This document shows, one piece after another, positions 30,162-33,315 of a DNA stretch of 33,315 nt. The notes beneath the pieces are model-generated. The model was not told the DNA's origin, made no database searches, and saw only the letters and a program-made list of their open reading frames with translations. A program made the position numbers and the translations under genes. The DNA lies in the NCBI GenBank assembly GCA_025965195.1, contig JAOPXK010000045.1, forward strand, positions 1 through 33,315. The letters are read 5' to 3'. Position 1 is the stretch's first letter, and each line of letters starts with the position of its first letter. Origin of the DNA: Marmoricola sp. (GTDB lineage: Bacteria; Actinomycetota; Actinomycetes; Propionibacteriales; Nocardioidaceae).

Positions 30162-31471
30162 CGGACCTGATCATCAAGGGAGCTGCGCTCTTCGGCGAGA
30201 AGACCTCGGACATCGTCGTGAGGGACGGCGTGATCGTGGAGGTGGTCTCGACAAGCTCGACCACCGGCAGGGGCTCGACCACCGGCACGGGCTCAAGGGT
30301 TGTCGACGCAGCTGGTCTGGTCGCACTTCCCGGTCTCGTCGACCTGCACACCCATCTGCGCGAGCCGGGTCGCGAGGACGCGGAGACGATCCTGACCGGG
30401 TCGCGGGCCGCTGCTCTCGGTGGCTACACAGCGGTACTGGCGATGGCGAACACCTCGCCGGTCACCGACACCGCCGAGGCTGCCGAGCGGGTCTTCGACC
30501 TCGGCCGTACGGCGGGCCTGGTCGATGTCCAACCGGTTGGCGCCGTGACGAGCGGTCTCGGCGGAGTCGAACTCGCCGAGCTGGGCCTGATGGCCCGCTC
30601 ACGGGCGAAGGTGCGGATCTTCTCCGACGACGGCAAGTGCATCCACGACGCCCGGGTGATGCGCCGGGCACTGGAGTACGTCCGTGCCTTCGGAGGTGTG
30701 ATCTCCCAGCACGCCCAGGACCCCGACCTCGCCGGCTCGACCGCGTGTTGCCACGAGGGAGAGCTCTCGGGGCGCCTCGGCCTGCCCGGCTGGCCCGGTG
30801 TTGCCGAAGAGGTGATCGTGGCCCGTGATGTGATGCTCGCGCGCCACACCGGCTCCAAGGTGCACATCGCGCACGTCTCGACGGCCGGATCGGTCGAGAT
30901 GATCCGCTGGGCCAAGGCGCAGGGGATCGAGGTCACCTGCGAGGTGACCCCGCACCACCTGTTGCTGACCACCGACCTGCTCGGTGGCTACGACCCGGTC
31001 TACAAGGTGAACCCGCCGCTGCGCCCCGACGAGGACGTTGCCGCCCTGCGCGACGCGCTCGCCGACGGCACCATCGACGCGGTCGCCACGGATCACGCGC
31101 CCCACGCCCGGCACGACAAGGAGCACGCGTTCGTCGATGCCGCCTTCGGGATGCTCGGCCTGGAGACGGCCCTGTCGGTCGTCAGCGAGGTGATGGTGAC
31201 CAGCGGCGCGATGACCTGGACCGACGTGGCCCGGGTGATGTCCCAGACGCCGGCGCGGATCGCCCAGCTCGACGGTCACGGCGGCTCACTGCTCGTCGGC
31301 CAGCCTGCCAACATCACCCTCATCGACCCGGCTGCGGTGGTCGTCGTCGACCGCGACCGGTCGGTGTCGCTCTCGCGCAACAACCCCTGGCACGAGCGCA
31401 AGCTCACCGGCGCGGTCTCCGCGACGTTCCTGCGTGGTGCGCAGACGGTGGCGGACGGGGAGCTGGTGTGA
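30158..31471 (+). CDS. pyrC: Dihydroorotase
   Basis: 437 residues, multi-gene-operon type (class I). Metal-binding H64-x-H66 in [36 protein letters not shown] and ATDHAPH are present, so it should be active. Residues 30-47 ([16 protein letters not shown]) are encoded by a copy of the dispersed repeat followed by a partial second copy (GGCTCGACCACCGGCACGGG); they replace the short turn that normally precedes [17 protein letters not shown]. Start and stop overlap the neighbours by 4 bases. Confidence 0.96.
30244..30286 (+). repeat. Dispersed repeat copy inside pyrC, with a second partial copy
   Basis: GGTCTCGACAAGCTCGACCA then CCGG at 30244-30267, directly followed by a partial unit GGCTCGACCACCGGC at 30271-30285. 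Translated in the same frame as the copy at 4353 (STSSTTG). Confidence 0.85.
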
Positions 31472-31941
31472 GGCTTCGACGAGCGCGCGGCATCGATCTG
31501 CCCACGCTGGCCCGAGCAGCCAAGGTCGCTGACCTGCCTCCCGCCCGGCTGCAGTCGGCCGGTCGGTATCTCGGGACCTCGCTCGTCGACGGTGACGTCA
31601 GGGTGACCAGCCAGGGACTGGCTCCGCGGAGCATGGCGCGGATCTCGCTGTCCGATGAGGGGCTCGACGTGATCCGACTGGCCGGCTCGTTCCGCATCCC
31701 GGTCGGCGACCTGAGATCTGGGCGCACCTCCCCAGACTTCCAGGGGCAGCGCCTTGCGGCTCCCGGAGCGCTCGTCGTCCGCTGGGAGCACGGCGAGCAC
31801 GTGCTCGACACGGGCTTCCGCCTGGAGTCGGCGAAAAGCATCAAGGGCCTGAAGAAGCCGCAGGAACATCCGGAGAAGCAACTGACCGAGCTGCACCGCG
31901 ACTGGGCGCGCACGATCGGCAAGATCGCGAGACAGAAATGA
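31468..31941 (+). CDS. PH-like domain protein of the pyr operon, no membrane anchor seen
   Basis: 157 residues. [56 protein letters not shown] and [22 protein letters not shown] match the PH-like domain of the small protein that sits between pyrC and carA in actinobacteria. In relatives, as I know them, a membrane helix precedes this domain; here the N-terminus ([26 protein letters not shown]) is basic and not hydrophobic enough. The function is unknown. GTG start overlaps the pyrC stop (GTGA), and the stop overlaps carA (ATGA). Confidence 0.8.
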   Translation: MRLRRARGIDLPTLARAAKVADLPPARLQSAGRYLGTSLVDGDVRVTSQGLAPRSMARISLSDEGLDVIRLAGSFRIPVGDLRSGRTSPDFQGQRLAAPGALVVRWEHGEHVLDTGFRLESAKSIKGLKKPQEHPEKQLTELHRDWARTIGKIARQK

Positions 31942-33257
31942 AGGACGTGGGCAGCGTGAGTGGTCTCGACAAGCTCGACCACCGGGAGGCGATTCTGGTG
32001 CTTGAGGACGGCCGTACCTTCCGGGGCGAGTCGTACGGCGCCGACGGCGAGGTCTTCGGCGAAGCAGTGTTCTCGACCGGGATGACCGGCTACCAGGAGA
32101 CGCTCACCGACCCGTCGTACCACCGGCAGGTCGTGGTGATGACGGCCCCGCACATCGGCAACACCGGCATGAACGACGAGGACCCGGAGTCGGACCGGAT
32201 CTGGGTCAGTGGGTACGTCGTGCGCGATCCGTCGCGGATTCCCTCCAACTGGCGCTCCAGGCGGACGCTCGACGACGACCTGCGCGACCAGGGCGTGGTC
32301 GGCATCAGCGGTGTCGACACCCGTGCGCTGACCCGGCACCTGCGCGACCGCGGCGCGATGCGCGTGGGCATCTCCTCGACCGAGACCGACCCGAAGGCGC
32401 TGCTGGCGCGGGTGCTCGCGTCCGCCGAGATGACGGGCGCAGAGCTCGCCTCGGAGGTGTCCACGAGCGAGGCGTACGTCGTGCCCGCCGTCGGCGCCCG
32501 GAAGCTCACCGTCGCCGCGCTCGACCTCGGCATCAAGGCGAATACCCCGCGGATGATGGCCGAGCGCGGCATCGAGGTGCACGTCCTCCCCGCCACGTCG
32601 AGCCTCGAGGAGGTCCTCGCGGTCAAGCCCGACGGGTTGTTCTTCTCCAACGGGCCGGGCGACCCGGCAGCGACGGTCGGCCAGGTCGACCTGCTCAAGG
32701 CAGCGCTCGAGCGGGGCCTGCCCTACTTCGGGATCTGCTTCGGCAACCAGCTCTTCGGCCGCGCGCTCGGCTTCGGCACCTACAAGCTGAAGTACGGCCA
32801 CCGCGGCATCAACCAGCCCGTGATGGACCGGACCACCAACAAGGTCGAGGTGACGGCCCACAACCACGGGTTCGCGGTCGACGCCCCGCTGGACAAGGCC
32901 ACCGAGACACCCTTCGGCACCGCCACCGTCAGCCACGTCTGTCTCAACGACGACGTCGTCGAGGGCCTGGAACTGCACCACGCCGAGGGACGCCTGTTGG
33001 CCTTCTCGGTCCAGTACCACCCCGAAGCAGCCGCCGGCCCCCACGACGCCGCCTACCTCTTCGACCGCTTCATCGAGCTCATGAGCGGGTCTCCGGACGG
33101 CGGGCGGACGGGGGCAGGGGGCGCGCCCGTGGACCCCGGCAGTCGGCCGGCCGGTGGTCGGCACGTGGGCCGTCCGCAGGCCGGCGACGGGCACAGCCCC
33201 GGCAGCCCACCTGACGGCGACGGGCCAACCAGTCACACACACGGAGAGGGCGCCTGA
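31938..33257 (+). CDS. carA: Carbamoyl-phosphate synthase small subunit (glutaminase)
   Basis: 439 residues, longer than the usual 360-390. Hydrolyses glutamine and passes ammonia to CarB. Class I glutaminase triad: Cys267 in FGICFGNQ, His361 and Glu363 in QYHPE. Both ends are extended. The first 18 residues come partly from a dispersed repeat copy (GLDKLDHR, residues 9-16) placed directly before the first strand [13 protein letters not shown]. The last about 50 residues after FIELM are Gly/Pro/Asp/His-rich and look disordered. ATG overlaps the previous stop; TGA overlaps carB. Confidence 0.96.
   Translation: MKDVGSVSGLDKLDHREAILVLEDGRTFRGESYGADGEVFGEAVFSTGMTGYQETLTDPSYHRQVVVMTAPHIGNTGMNDEDPESDRIWVSGYVVRDPSRIPSNWRSRRTLDDDLRDQGVVGISGVDTRALTRHLRDRGAMRVGISSTETDPKALLARVLASAEMTGAELASEVSTSEAYVVPAVGARKLTVAALDLGIKANTPRMMAERGIEVHVLPATSSLEEVLAVKPDGLFFSNGPGDPAATVGQVDLLKAALERGLPYFGICFGNQLFGRALGFGTYKLKYGHRGINQPVMDRTTNKVEVTAHNHGFAVDAPLDKATETPFGTATVSHVCLNDDVVEGLELHHAEGRLLAFSVQYHPEAAAGPHDAAYLFDRFIELMSGSPDGGRTGAGGAPVDPGSRPAGGRHVGRPQAGDGHSPGSPPDGDGPTSHTHGEGA
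31962..31985 (+). repeat. Dispersed repeat copy at the 5' end of carA
   Basis: GGTCTCGACAAGCTCGACCA then CCGG, identical to the 24 bases at 30244-30267 but read in another frame (LDKLDHR). Confidence 0.85.
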
Positions 33258-33315
33258 TGCCGAAGCGCGACGACATCAAGTCGGTCCTCGTGATCGGCTC
33301 GGGACCGATCATCAT
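33257..33315 (+). CDS. carB: Carbamoyl-phosphate synthase large subunit, 3' partial
   Basis: Only the first 19 full codons are present: [19 protein letters not shown], the highly conserved CarB N-terminus with the glycine loop GSGPI. Starts inside the carA stop (TGATG), with GGAGAGGG about 7 bases upstream. The gene runs out of the window. Confidence 0.93.
   Translation, partial: MPKRDDIKSVLVIGSGPII

Noticed and set aside
31404-33242. Long minus-strand open frame opposite carA
   Set aside because: Shadow frame; no domain, and carA on the other strand is certain.

Overview
The window is high-GC chromosomal DNA from an actinobacterium, most likely a member of the Nocardioidaceae (Nocardioides-like). 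This rests on codon use, many GTG starts, tightly packed ATGA/GTGA/TGATG gene overlaps, TANNNT -10 boxes placed right at start codons, an EF-P with a PGKGP loop, and a gene order (rel, glyoxalase-II-like hydrolase, hisS, aspS, rarA, alaS, ruvX, mltG, aroE, prepilin peptidase, aroC-K-B-Q, efp, nusB) that resembles the mycobacterial order. The genus is an inference. No phage, plasmid, transposase, tRNA, rRNA or CRISPR features were seen.

Layout. (1) 1-3751: the 3' part of a bifunctional (p)ppGpp synthetase/hydrolase converges on a DUF349 protein. Between their ends lies a striking array of seven 11-bp cores at 31-32 bp spacing, three in one orientation and four in the other. (2) 3898-7702: a divergent translation operon, metallo-hydrolase, hisS and aspS. 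(3) 7873-14138: a complete dipeptide/oligopeptide ABC importer in the order permease, 30-codon mini-ORF, lipoprotein binding protein, permease, ATPase, ATPase. It sits between the housekeeping genes aspS and rarA and looks like an accessory cassette. (4) 14240-22331: rarA (probably leaderless), two small membrane proteins, alaS, ruvX, mltG, aroE and a prepilin peptidase. (5) 22375-26757: aroC-aroK-aroB-aroQ in overlapping order, then efp with its own promoter, then nusB. With aroE this covers five of the seven shikimate-pathway steps. (6) 26765-27944: a two-gene minus-strand unit (acetoacetate-decarboxylase-like protein and a DUF1990 protein). (7) 28102-28293: a CsbD-family stress protein behind a possible general-stress sigma promoter. 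(8) 28555 to the end: pyrR-pyrB-pyrC-(PH-like)-carA-carB, the pyrimidine operon, preceded by a leader that contains a PyrR-binding loop next to the pyrR ribosome binding site.

The genes are ordinary; the unusual material is in the spaces and in repeats. Besides the array after rel, a dispersed element with core TCTCGACAAGCTCGACCACC occurs five times (exact or degenerate). Three copies lie inside reading frames (the hydrolase, PyrC and the N-terminus of CarA), where they add translated residues. Two separate 12-bp tandem repeats sit at the efp/nusB junction and in the pyrR N-terminus. Two very short ORFs (30 and 19 codons) exactly fill gaps between operon genes, with stop/start overlaps at both ends. 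No stretch over 300 bp lacks a gene; the largest gaps (2082-2302 and 28294-28554) hold the array and the pyr promoter/leader.
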